The notes under the pieces were generated by a model that searched no databases, was not told the origin of the DNA, and saw nothing but the letters and a program-made list of their open reading frames with translations. 64,000 bases of DNA from Atherinomorus stipes. Its lineage: Eukaryota; Chordata; Actinopteri; Atheriniformes; Atherinidae. Positions 1 to 29,190 of the stretch are shown here, one piece after another. Location: contig JALJCO010001138.1 of assembly GCA_023101725.1 (NCBI GenBank), positions 248,001 through 312,000 of the forward strand. Reading direction: 5' to 3'. How positions within the stretch are numbered: the stretch's first letter is position 1; each line of letters starts with the position of its first letter. The position numbers were made by a program, and so were the translations under genes.

Positions 1-17406
<17,406 letters not shown>

Positions 17407-17460
17407 AGAAGTTTGTCCTCATAAGCAAGAGATGCAACAAGTTGTTCTGTTGGAGACAAC

Positions 17461-17493
<33 letters not shown>

Positions 17494-18820
17494 GGTGAGA
17501 GAGTGAGTGTGTGAAAGTCAAACACAATTGCTCAGTTTTCTGACAAACTTAGAGAAATAGATCCTAGATGACTTCACTGTTAAGATGTCAGCTTTTCTTT
17601 CCACCTTGCAGCTTTGCAACTATTTGTTTGGTTTCCACTTTTAGTTTTTCTGGAAAATTCATCCTTTTTCTATTCATTGCAAAGCTTTGAGCACCTGTTT
17701 TTTTTTTTCCCCTGTAGCATGTCTTAGTCTGGAAGCATTCCTTTTATTTTGAAACACTGTCTACAAAAGATTGTACACGTATGAAAAGTAGAAGACAGAT
17801 TGTATCTTGAAACTTTTTAAATGATTTTTTGGGACAGAAACTATGTGTTGAGCCCTCCGTGGTTCCTTTTTCTGGAAAATAAAACTACAATTGAGACTTG
17901 GAACCTGCCCCAGATGTTTGCCTGTTAGGTTGATATTGATTGTGATCGTGTTTGTGATCAGTTGGATTTCTTTGCTGCCTATTAACTGCTCACATGTCAC
18001 TTTGTACTTAGTTGTTGTTGGTTTTTGACAGTGTCACAGTCTGTATGAAAAGCTCGGTCGTAGCTTAACGTACACTGGTGTGGCACAGCAATTATCTTTT
18101 GTTAATGTCATTTGGTATGAAGTTTTCCGTTTTCTTTCATTTTCTTACCATTGATTATCCTTGTTTTGAAAATATGTATTATACCAGTACTTGTCTTGTT
18201 ACCTAGTACAAATTACCATGGAAGTAGCTTGTAAGAGTACCTCTAGTCTATATAGTTTTGTAAATACTAAGCAGATGAATGCAGATGGCTGTTCAGTTGA
18301 CCTGTATCACTAAAACTGGCTGATATCTTTCTTAAGTTTTTCTATACACTGCAGATAGTCATCCTTCGTTCTCAGAGTGTGGTGATTTGGCTCCTAACAA
18401 CGCAAAGTTGGCCGTTGCATCTAAGATACCACCTCTCTGTACGGCAGCCTTATGTCGCCTTCAAGCTCAGAGTTAAGACTTCTGCATTTTTAGTTTTGTG
18501 ATTTTACTGATGTGCAGAAAAGCCATAAACGCACGTGGCAGAGCAGATCTGAAGACTTGTTTCCTTCATACACTGACTGAAGACCAGGCATCTGTGGATT
18601 TTGTAGTAGTTTCCCTCTTGGAAGTAAATGAAACTTTGCCATGTGTTGACAATATTCATGAATACACTAATGTGGATTTGGGCAGGAACTTGAGTTGTGA
18701 TGAGCTTTGTGGTTTGAAGCAACACTGGGTAGAATTATGTGAAACTGCAGACTTTTTCATGGACCAAACCTATTTTTCTGTATGTTCTTATGTTATAATA
18801 AAGAGTATGTAAAACATTTG
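17407..18820 (+). other. smarcd1 3' UTR with poly(A) signal
   Basis: About 1.4 kb of non-coding sequence follows the smarcd1 stop. It holds a (GT)n run at 17463-17490 and an internal AATAAA near 17877. A second AATAAA lies at 18797-18802 with a T/G-rich stretch just downstream, which is the likelier main cleavage site. The UTR end is inferred from the signal only. Confidence 0.6.
17463..17490. repeat. (GT)n microsatellite
   Basis: About fourteen GT units in the smarcd1 3' UTR. Confidence 0.9.
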
Positions 18821-20100
18821 TGTCTCCAAGTCTTTGAAACTGTCTACATTGGTCAGAATCTGATGGAAGCTGAGAATTTTTTTATTATCAAAATATTTAT
18901 TAATCTTTAATCATCGTTTTTTCGCTGCATCAAAAGAACTCCAGTTTCTAAAATGTTTCCCTGCAAGTTGTAATCAATTGCAGTATTGTTAAATTACATT
19001 TTCGGCACAATCAATATTTTATGAGTGGGGGTGAGGATGCTTTTAAACGAGGGATATAAACTTGGCACAAAAAAATAAGGAAATTTTGTTTGGTAAAAGA
19101 TTTCTTTATTGCAACAATACTTCTTGCCAGTTAACCTTATACAGCTGGAAGCCTGTTTACTTCCCTTTTTAAATTTGACCAAATGTGTAAGAAAAATGCA
19201 TTCGTTTGATGAGCAGCAGAGCTGAATGTCGGCAGTGCCCATTTAAAAAATTGCCAAGTCTCCCAATGCCAATCATTCAACCAAGTAAGTGAAAAGCAAG
19301 TCAACAGCAAAATTATCTGGCATTGGATGAGAAAATTTGGTAGGTTTTTGTGGCAAAAAACCTGCTCTGTTGCTCTTCCTGCAAATGCATCTTCTGTATA
19401 AATGTGACAGCATTTAAAGGAGAAATGAATAGGCTTTCGTATGATCAGATTTGTTGCCTAAAAGCATTGTTACAATAAGTAAAACCTGCCCTCAAACACA
19501 AATTCCCACATTTTTTCGTGCTAAATTCATCTAGGATTCAATGCAAGCATTGTGAATATAAAGGGGGGGGGGGTTGTCTGGTATGTTTAGAGAAAGAAAA
19601 ATCACTTATTTTTCTTGAAAATCAGGTTAACCAAGCTGCTTGTGAGCAGAGGCATGTGATGTAAGAGCTCCCTATCTCATCCAAATGTAAAGGATCTCTT
19701 TTGAAAGAGGTCACAGGTCAAATAGTTTCAACCCACTGGTTTAAATTGTAACAGTGGATTTTGTGGGAGTTTTCAACGGTAACAATTAACTTTAAGTAGT
19801 GTGGTAAGGAAGCATATTTCCCTCAAAAATGCACTGATGGAAGTATAAAATGGAATCACTCATATTCAGCTGAGGCTTTCATCTCTACATGTTTGAGGGC
19901 CCTTCCATTTGTTTTCTGCGATAACGCTGATCAAAGTCACCCACTGTGATGTAATCAAGGGTGAGTGGTGATCGATACGTCCTTGTATTTCAAAAAGCTG
20001 AAAAAAACTTGGGAAGATCAGAGAAAGAGTTTGACCGCATCTGGATCTTGGACTGCGCTGGAGCTGACTTTGTGGCAGACCAACCATCATGAGAGGGTGT
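18821..20100 (+). other. smarcd1-gpd1 intergenic region
   Basis: About 1.3 kb between the smarcd1 poly(A) signal and the gpd1 promoter. Unique AT-rich sequence with a G run at 19563-19573. No further gene is seen. Confidence 0.55.
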
Positions 20101-20125
20101 GTCTGAGCCCCAGCTCCCTGCCTGG

Positions 20126-20200
20126 TATAAATACCGTCCCACCAGCCTCTCAGCGCGTCTACGCACCAGCAGCAGCTCCGTCTGGAAAGCCAAACACGTG
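20126..20200 (+). promoter_or_regulatory. gpd1 core promoter and short 5' UTR
   Basis: TATAAATA at 20126-20133 in a GC-richer stretch lies about 70 bases before the gpd1 ATG. Transcription would then start near 20155, giving a 5' UTR of roughly 45 bases. A palindromic CACGTG E-box at 20195-20200 abuts the start codon. The promoter role is inferred from position; the motifs are directly visible. Confidence 0.65.
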
Positions 20201-23200
20201 ATGGCAGCGCCTAAGAAAGTCTGTGTGGTCGGCTCTGGTAACTGGTGAGTGAACACGTCCAGTGTTGCTTTCATGCGCTTTAGAAAATCGCTCAATAACA
20301 ACCGAGTTTAGATGGAGGAGGCAGCTGGTGCGCGATTCGCTTCGGAGGAAAAGATTGAATCTGCAGTGGAGCTTTGAATGAATGCGCTCTGAAAGTTTGC
20401 AAAAGTAGATCAATAAAGTTAATAAACTTGCCAGCTGCTTCGCAAGACTGCAGAGTTGGTTTTTGTTTCGTTTTTCCCTACCTGACACTGCTGCTGACTC
20501 TTGGACGCCTCAACTAAAACTTTTGAAGATGGCCTTTTATTTGACCGGAGCATCTGTGCTGAATCAGCCTTCGTGTGGTGTTGATGACCCTCAGCAGGCA
20601 TGACATTTACTCTGTGCTGGGAGCAGTGCATAATACTGCCCACTTACATTTGAAGCTCAAACTATGCTGATAATATAAAAGGTTTTTGAGTTTTAAAAAG
20701 GCTTCTGATATAGTTAATCTTCTCAGCATCATAACTAATAACTGCAAAACAAAACCTGAGTTTTGTTTTGCATGTAGAAGTTTCCTCTCATTATTTGTAG
20801 TTATTAAACTACATTTTCTTTTTAGATGTTGTGAAGTTGACATGAAAGTTTAGTAATTAGTTATATACTAACACAGAAATGACTTTATACACTTTAAATG
20901 CTATTGAAAGCTCTACTGATACCTAATCCCTGTATATGATCATAAAAAGGATTTTCTTTTGGTCTTATCTCATATAAAGTTGGCATCGAATAAGCAGTCT
21001 TGAAGAAACACCCTTGTTATGTTGAAATTATATTCTATTGGTTTTTATTTTTCATCACAATCATGTTATGCGATAATAGTATTTTCACTCTAGAGCCCAT
21101 GTGATGGCAGATGTTTGTCACAGATTAAGGTTATGAAGTTAATGGAAGTATTTCTGTTTGTTGTGCAAATAGACCTTCAAGTGGTTAATGTTAGCTAGTT
21201 TGAAGCATCCACATAGTTGTAATTGGGATTACTTGATTGGATAACAAAAAAAAGAATACTGCCAGCCTAGATTGCATGTTTAAAAGGGAACTTAAAGCAG
21301 GCATTGTAGAGCCATGGTAGTGTGATTTGACAGAGTTTTTACTGCTTTTATTTGCACTGAAAGTGGACGATTAACATGTAAGTTCATGTTAGCTAAGCCC
21401 CCCTCCTCCTCTCTTGTTTTACAAGAGCAAAGTCCTCCTTGTACCCTTTGGTTAGAAACAAATAAACAAAACAGCTGCAAAAAAATACTTGCAAGAAAAA
21501 TCATGCAATGGGTACAATTGCAAAATTCAAATAGTGCACATGCAGTTTGGATCAGTACTGTCTGTAAATATAATTTCATATAAATTTGTTTCTAGTATTC
21601 TACTCCATTACAAATTTCCTTTGGGATAGATGAAATATTTTTCATTTCCTTTTCATTTTTTATTTTCATTTAATATGATAGAGAATTAATGTCTGTTTAA
21701 TCCAAAAGTAAACCCTTGAAGACATTTTTTGCATCCACTGTTGCACCACAGAAGAAGAGGACAGATAGGCCATTTGGCTATCTGTCCTCTTTGAATTGCA
21801 ATAAAATTCAACCAGTCAGAATTCTTGACAGCTGAATGATCTTCATGTGTCCTCATGTCTGCAGGGGCTCTGCCATTGCCAAGATTGTGGGTGCCAATGC
21901 AGCCAAGTATGACAAGTTCGACACCACCGTGAACATGTGGGTGTTTGAGGAGACGGTGAACGGCCGCAAGCTCACAGAAATCATCAACACAGATCATGAA
22001 AATGTGAAATATCTACCCGGTCACAAGCTGCCCCCCAACGTGGTGAGCTTTGTCTGTCTGTTTGTCACCTGTTCATTCAGTCAAGAGGGCAAATGACAGG
22101 AGGGGGACACATGCGCTGTCTTGGTGCTGCCAAATGGTTAAAGTCTTCCCACTCCTCACCAGGTGGCTGTTCCAGACTTGGCTGAGTCCGTGAAAGGAGC
22201 CGATATATTGATCTTTGTGGTCCCTCACCAGTTCATCGTGAGAGTGTGTGATACCATCAAAGACCACATAAAGAAGGATGTAGTTGGCATGTCCCTCATC
22301 AAGGTAAAATCTTCTCTGTCAAACACAATGAAGCAAAAGTTCTCAAAGACTCAGACTACAAGCCTCCCCTTAGATGATGTTCACACTTGTTTTTGCTCAG
22401 TTTTCAAATGCCTTCAAGATTCTACTATTTGATCACTCAAAAATGATGTTAGGGTAGCCACATATATCTATGTTACACCAATTCAGATGTGCGGAAATAT
22501 CCAAATTTATATATTAGATTCTGACTCTTGAGAAAGCTGGTAGAATAGTTCAGTGTATCAAATCCCACATATCCAAGCTACTCCACATGATCTCCTTTTT
22601 TTCCCCAAATAACTCACGTAATATTTCTTTGCTTCTATTCAGTGAGCCTCCTCTGAATCTGTACAGAGCCCCTGCGGAAGGCTCTTGCATGTAAAAAAAA
22701 AAAAAAACAACTCTGCATATGAATCTACTGGACTTTACATAAGTGTATTTGCTCTAGGGTGTGGATGCAGGTCCAGAAGGTCTAAAGCTTATCTCAGAAG
22801 TCATCCGAGGGAAACTGAACATCACTGTGACGGTTCTCATGGGCGCAAACATTGCCAACGAGGTTGCTGATGAGAAGTTCTGTGAAACTACTATTGGTAT
22901 GGAGATTAAGGCTTTGTCCGTTATTTGCCTTTCATTGCCTTGGTTTATTATGCAGATTACTGTGCATGTAGTCATTTCTGCTAATAAAAAACTGCACACA
23001 GTTGGGTATTATTCTCTCCTACAGATAACAATGCTCTTAATACATGTAAATTCAAGTCTCTCTTTGATTATTTACAATGACACATAACTGCACACAAGCT
23101 TCTTTAAAAGCTTTAAAGTGACATAAGTAACAACAAAGTGTTCCAGAAAGAAGTAAAGCAAAAATAAATAAGCATCTAAGGATGAATACCTCTCCTAATA

Positions 23201-24807
23201 TATCTCCAAAATTGAATTAAAAGCACTTCCTGAGTATACCATGGACTCTTATAAAAACGCAACTTTTGTTGTTCAGAAGGGCATTAAATTGAATGAGGGA
23301 AGCAAATGGAAGAACAATAATGTAATTGAGTACAAATATCACATGACAAAGTCAAGATGGTCATCAGCAGTGAGACTCCCTATTCAGTGAACTGAATAAT
23401 TGGATGAAAGTGGATTTTAATCAAAGGCTATTAGTTTAGAATTTAATCGCATAGATGGCATGATCCACTATTGGACACCCTAGAAAATGTAGCACTTTTT
23501 TAGGCTATTTTGATTAATGAATGAACCAGTTTAGGTTAACTTACATCACCAAAGATGGGATAAAACTTTTCCTTTGCCCAAGTCTTGGTTTTACTGATAC
23601 AGGATGTGTAACAAACCCAGTGAGATGCAAGACACCCTGAAATGTTAAATTTAATTTAAGCAAACTAAATTTAACCAATGAAGCAGCTGTTTGTAACATG
23701 TTTGTTATTTCAGGGTGTAAAGACAAAACATACGGGCCGCTGCTGAAGGAGCTGATGCAGACCACCAACTTCCGTGTGACTGTGGTGGAAGAGTCAGATG
23801 TGGTTGAGATCTGTGGGGCGCTTAAGGTTTCTCTTCTCTGCCACAATAATCACTTTAAAATGCATGCTTAAAACACTAAATTCAATATATATATATTTAT
23901 ATATTTATATTCCAAACAATCAGGTCCTTATGAGTGTTAAAAAAACATCTCAGTGGCTGCAGCTCTTCTCTCGTTATGACTGCAGAACATTGTGGCGGTG
24001 GGAGCAGGTTTCTGCGACGGTCTGGGATTCGGCGACAACACCAAGGCAGCGGTGATCCGTCTCGGATTAATGGAGATGATTTCTTTCGCCAAGGTCTTTT
24101 GCACAAACTGTGCCGTCTCCCCTGCAACCTTCTTAGAAAGCTGTGGCATCGCCGACCTCATCACAACCTGCTACGGAGGCCGCAACCGCAAGATCGGAGA
24201 GGCATTTGCCAAAACAGGGAAGGTATCAAACATCTTTTACCTGTGAAAACTTCTGTGTTTTTATGAGATGTACATGGATATAACGGTGCTAATTTCTCTT
24301 CAGAGCATTGAACAGTTGGAGAATGAGCTGCTGAACGGGCAGAAGCTTCAGGGTCCGGCCACAGCAACTGAAGTCCACCAAATCTTGAAACAGAAAAACA
24401 TGGTGGAAAAGTGAGTCTGTCTTTTGTGTTAAGAAAATCTGTACAACTAAATGGATTTTGTACAACTACTGGTTGTAGGGTTTTGCTAAACGCATAAAAG
24501 GTCTTCTACTTGCAGATAAATGTTTGGTCGTACTTGCATCATAGTGCAAAAATATGCATTGTTGTAAAGAGTTGAATGAATGCCACCCAGTTCTTCATAG
24601 CAACAGCTGTGTGTTAATCCTCTCGTCTAACTCCTAACAGTGATTAAGTCTGTTTCCCTTAAAGCAGAGCTTTCCCTTCAGTAATTTTCATCATTCTTTC
24701 TCCCCTGCAGGTTTCCTCTTTTCACTGCTGTTTATGAGATATGCTTCAACGGCCACCCTGTCACAGAGTTCATCCAGTGTTTGCAAAACCACCCAGAACA
24801 CATGTAA
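20201..24807 (+). CDS. gpd1: Cytosolic glycerol-3-phosphate dehydrogenase (NAD+)
   Basis: Reduces dihydroxyacetone phosphate to sn-glycerol 3-phosphate with NADH in the cytosol, linking glycolysis to glycerolipid synthesis and the glycerophosphate shuttle. Eight exons: 20201-20244, 21865-22042, 22163-22303, 22758-22896, 23714-23826, 23986-24222, 24304-24410 and 24711-24807. They sum to 1056 bases, 351 residues, against 349 in human GPD1. All introns are GT-AG and every phase matches. The NAD-binding GSGNWG motif is at residues 11-16, its Trp codon split by intron 1. The catalytic lysines fall at about 121 (SLIK) and 205 (GALK), and the substrate-binding Arg at about 271 in YGGRNRK. The C-terminus is CLQNHPEHM. 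The start is chosen because [13 protein letters not shown] aligns with the family start. GPD1L is the alternative, but the C-terminus and the smarcd1 neighbour favour GPD1. Confidence 0.97.
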
Positions 24808-25310
24808 AAGACTGACATGGGAACTCATGAATGAATGAATGAATGGAAGTTTGGACTTTTACACTACAACTACTGTATAACCAGTGTGTTAATATGGAGG
24901 GGTTTGGGTGAAGTTGGGTCTGTTCCCGTGTTCTCTCTTCATTAATTTTGACTTAGTACCCAGCAGAGAAAAAGAAAAAATAGAGTGGACCTCCCCTCCT
25001 ACCTGAGCTGCTGACAGAGGCTTTAATTCTGTTTCTGTTTTTACTGATGGTTGCATAAATCTTCCAAGTCTTAAAATGTTTCAGGAATTTGAATGACTCT
25101 GCCTGATATAGGCTGATACTCCAACAATGTCCACAGTGTTGGGAAATGTCCCAAAACTCCGTGAATAAATGTGCCTTTTCACTCGTGTGTGTTTTCCAAA
25201 GGAAAACAAAGCACAGAACAAAAACCACTCCCTCAAGAAGTTTTTCATACAGACACTATCAAATGTAACCACTAACTTTACAGGATGCATTTTGGAATAA
25301 ATTATTACAG
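24808..25310 (+). other. gpd1 3' UTR
   Basis: Non-coding sequence after the stop, with ATGAATGAATGAATG just downstream. Candidate AATAAA signals occur near 25164 and 25296. The true end cannot be fixed from sequence alone. Confidence 0.5.
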
Positions 25311-26260
25311 TCTTAGTTCTTTGTGCGTTTGAATGTTTTACCTTGCTGGCTTCTGCCTGCAGGATAGACTCATGCACGCTGGGAAAGCAGTCTCACTGTA
25401 ACCTGACCTGGGCTCAGCCTGGCTGCCACTTTAAACTCTTCACCTTTACCATTTTCTGGACCGATGAGATCAACCTTTCTTTAAGTACACGTCCTGTCTC
25501 AGTCACAGTCTGTGATGTTCTGCACCACTCAACATGGATTATTGAAAAAGTCCTGCACTTGGGTTTTTACACCATGAAAATTCAATCAAATTAAACTCTC
25601 AGTATGCCGAAGTATTCCTCCAATGCTCGCTGCCTGCCAGTCTCCTTGAGCTGAAATTTTACACATCATCCTCTGCGACGTATTCTAACTCCTACAGCAC
25701 ATATGTAAAATCATCTCAGAGGATGGCGCTTTGAAAACACAAGTAAATTGATTTTTCTATACCTTCCAGCTCTGGTGCGCATTTATGTGAGCTTGTGAAG
25801 TTACATAATTTGCCACTTGTTTAAATTGGATTCCCTCCCTGAGATCCTTTGCATAGCTATTGAGTCAACTGCCCTGTGAGATATCTAATAATAACATGCT
25901 CCAGAGGGGCAAATGTTCATCTATAATTAGACAGCAAACAGAGCTGCAGCTGCCTCGTTCTCACTTAAAAACACAGATAGAAGGATGCTCCTCTTTGAAA
26001 TACAACTCCTTTAAAAGAAAAGAGAGAAAAGGGGGAATCACCCCTCTTGGAAAATGTCCAGCTGTGACAAAAGAATAATAAATATGACAAAAAAGTGATT
26101 CTTTATTAGTTAAATGTTCTGGCTTTGGAAAACATTCTATAAAAAATGAATGAAAATGTTTCAAATTATTTTTTTCTGCAGGAGGAATTGTAAAAAGAAG
26201 TGTTGCACCTCCTCTGGCTTACTTCTCCAGTAAAGATCAATATTCTTCATAATATAAATA
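25311..26260 (+). other. Intergenic sequence
   Basis: Unique-looking sequence between gpd1 and the SINE. No gene, RNA or repeat recognised. Confidence 0.5.
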
Positions 26261-26261
26261 T

Positions 26262-26499
26262 ACTTTATTAATCCCAATTAGAGTGCCAATTAGGAAATTC
26301 ATTCTCTGCATTTCAACCCATTTCAGGTTGAACATGAGAGCAGTGTGCTTTTAATTAAAGCGCCCGGCAAGCAGTTGGTGGGGGTAAAGACCTTGCTCAG
26401 GGGTCCACAGTGGTTCACCTGGGTGCCGTGTCGGGGGCTCAAGCCCAGGTCTGCCACGCCAAAGCCCGCGACATTACCACTACGCTACCCACCCTCAGG
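26262..26499 (-). mobile_element. tRNA-derived SINE, minus-strand copy
   Basis: Read on the minus strand it starts near 26499 with TAGCGTAGTGG (pol III A-box form) and, about 35 bases on, GGGCTTGAGCCCC (B-box-like). It then follows the same body as the plus-strand copy at 38281-38520 (GTGGACCCCTGA, CCACCAACTGC, GGGCGCTTTAA, AAATGCAGAG). Its 3' end diverges. Confidence 0.75.
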
Positions 26500-26737
26500 C
26501 CTGCACCAAAGAACAATTCCAGCATCACCGCATTGTCAAATGAAGATTTGTGATTCATCACTAAATATAATCCAGTCAGCCAGAGTTCATGACTGATTGT
26601 CTTGAAGTTTCAGACAAAACTGACAATAACATCTTTATTAGCTTCTTGAACCAGGGAAGCATCCAGGAGGCATCCTGACCAGATGCCCGAGCCACCTCAT
26701 CTGGCTCCTCTCGATACAGAGGGGCAGCGGCTCTAAT

Positions 26738-27085
26738 TTTAACTGATTAATCCAGGTGTGTCTGATCTCAGCAAATGGTCAGACACACCTGGATCAATCA
26801 GTTCATCCAATCATGAAAGACAGTAAACAAAGGTGCAGTACTAAGTTCAGGAAGTAGTGGAGCTGTGCATAAAGCCTATTCCACTACTTCCTAACTTAAG
26901 CCAGCTTCTTTGTCCTCTATCTTTTATTATTGGATGATTTGATTAATCCAGGTGTGCCTGACCTCAGAAACCATGATGAAAATGGCCAAACACACCTGGA
27001 TTAATCGGTATATCCAATAATGAAAAACAGGATGCAAAGGAGCTGGCTTAAGTTCAGGAGGTAGTGGAGTGGTGCATAAAGCCCA
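26738..27085. repeat. Fold-back repeat cluster, copies 2 and 3
   Basis: Two nested inverted structures. A hairpin at 26741-26802 has near-identical arms (AACTGATTAATCCAGGTGTG against CACACCTGGATCAATCAGTT). A larger pair of arms, about 26881-26956 against 26990-27067, shares TTAATCCAGGTGTG, TCCAATAATGAAA-type and AGCTGGCTTAAG words. The body is related to the single copy at 11911-12015. No coding capacity; family not recognised. Confidence 0.65.
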
Positions 27086-27189
27086 TCAGCAAGACAACCC
27101 CTAATTGCAGGTGGTAATTACAAATCATTACTTTGTCCTCATCGTTTCTGGCTGTTTTGGTCACTTTTGAATTTTGTTAGTTCTCAGCC

Positions 27190-28335
27190 CTAGAGGTAAC
27201 ATGAGGCGGTGTTTACAACCAACAGAAGTTGCTCAGGTTGTGCAGCTCATTCAAGATGGCACATCAATGTGAGCTGTGCCAAGGTTTGCTGTGTCTCTCA
27301 GCACTGTGTCCAGAACATGGAGGAGATGCCAGGAGATGTGGACGGGGCCGTGGGAGGGCAACGACGAGCCAGCAGCAGGACTGCTAACACCTCCTCTGTG
27401 CAAGAAGGAAAAGGAGGCTGCCAGAGCCCTGAAAAATGACCTCCAGCAGGCCAACAATGTGCATGTTTCTGCTCAGACTGTCAGAAACAGACGTCCCAGG
27501 GTGGTATGAGGGCCTGATTTCCACAAGAGGGGGCTGTTCTTACAGCCCAACACTGTGCAGGATGACTGGTATTTGCCAGAGAACACCAATATTGACAGAT
27601 TCTCCACTGGTACCCTGTTCTCTTCACTGATGAGAGGAGGTTCACACTGAGCACATGTGACAGACGTGACAGAATCTGGAGAATGTTATGCTGCCTAAAA
27701 CATCATCCAGCATGACCGGTTTAGCGCCTGGTCAGTAATGGGGAGGCATATCTTTGGATGGCTGCACAGCCTTCCATGTGCTAGCCAGAGGTACCTTGAC
27801 TGCCAGGTACTGAAATGAGATCCTCAGACCCATTGTGAGACCAGTGGGCCCTGGGTTTCTTCTAATGCCTGACAATGCCATGAAGCTGAAGTGTGTCAAC
27901 AGTTCCTCCATGATGAAGGTATTGATGCAATGGACTGGCCTGCCCGTTCCCCAGACCTGAATGTAATTGCCCACATCTGGGACATCATTTCTCCCTCTAT
28001 CCACCAATGCCATGTTGCACCACAGACTGTCCAGGAGTTGACTGATGCTTTAATCCAAGTCTGGGAGGCGATCCCTCAGGAGAGCATCTGCTGCTGCCTC
28101 AGAAGCATGCCCAGGCGTCGCGGGGAGCTCATACAGGCACAAGGAGGCCACACACACAACTGATCATTTTGAATTGTCTGGAAGAATTGCTCCCTGATGT
28201 TGGGTCAGCCTGCAATTTGATTTTTCTCTTTTATTTTGAGCATGGTTTTGACCCCAGACCTCCATGGGATTATAATTCTGATTTATACTGATCATTTTTA
28301 TTTTATTTTGTTGTAACGCACTCCACTATATGTGG
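27190..28335 (+). pseudogene. Degenerate Tc1-like transposase, second family
   Basis: Plus-strand transposase remnants in several frames. An N-terminal helix-turn-helix-like part ([16 protein letters not shown], then [15 protein letters not shown]) is at 27205-27330. A DDE-region remnant, WPARSPDLNVIAHIWD, and C-terminal LRSMPRRRGELIQAQGGHT are at 27930-28160. Frame shifts and stops separate the pieces, and the position normally holding the third catalytic acid (the E after I in NPIE-type motifs) reads A. The downstream GTGGAATAAAGATTT resembles the terminal region of this group. It is inactive. Confidence 0.8.
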
Positions 28336-29190
28336 AATAAAGATTTCCAACAGCAGCATTTCATTAATTCAGATTTAAGATTTGTTTATTTTATTTTTGA
28401 GTGTTTTGTCCCCCTCCCTTTTCAATTTCTGACTGTAATACATTTACTGAGCACTTGGGTGTGCCATCACATCAATCGCAAACGCAACGCCCCCGTCCGC
28501 TTTATCTGCCTTTAATGCAGTCCCTGTTCAGATAACATATCAGTCCGATTACTGAGAGGAAACTGCTAAATCTCACAGGGTAGCACGCTTTGCTGCAACT
28601 ATACAGCATGTGACTAAAGTCTGGTTTCACTGGTAAAACTGATGGGAGCTGAGATGGATGCCATGCATGAATCGCACCCATCCCTCTAGCAGGGAGGAGG
28701 GACTTGCCTCACTTCCTCAATTCCAGACTTCATCTCAGGGCGGCAGCTACTAAAAAGTCAAGTAAAACAGCGAGAGCCATGCCTTGCCGGAAATGACGTT
28801 TTGCAGCCTTTGAAATAAAAGCAAAATGTATGTTATTAGAAATACACAATGCTTGTTGTCCCCAGTGTTGTGTCACTTTCTCGGCGAAAGTAAATGGGGG
28901 GTCATAGAATTACCTTAATCGTTAAAAACTAAGACTTCGTGATTTTAAAGTGAATATTCCTCACCGGGTTCCTCCATCGCTGATGTTAAACATCTTATTT
29001 CATAAGCCTCCACCGGAAATTTCCGCTGTCCTTTGGCGGACTTTAAAGCCGTGCGGTAAAGTTGAGTGTGGCAAGTCATCAAACAAGTGGCACAAGGGAG
29101 GAATACACGTCCTACATGTTTAACGCATCCTCTCTTCAAGATAAGAAACTACTCTCCTCTGACAATCCGGCCATAGCAACGTTGTAAAAC
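28336..29190 (+). other. Upstream region of cers5
   Basis: About 850 bases before the cers5 start codon. No TATA box is obvious; the part near the start is more CpG-rich than the surroundings. The promoter and 5' UTR presumably lie here, but their limits are not visible. Confidence 0.4.

Noticed and set aside
18498..18812. 104-codon open frame in the smarcd1 3' UTR
   Set aside because: No recognisable domain and a position just before the poly(A) signal; likely chance, although its length is somewhat unusual.
19990..20301. 103-codon minus-strand open frame across the gpd1 promoter
   Set aside because: Antisense to the first gpd1 exon and promoter; composition explains it.
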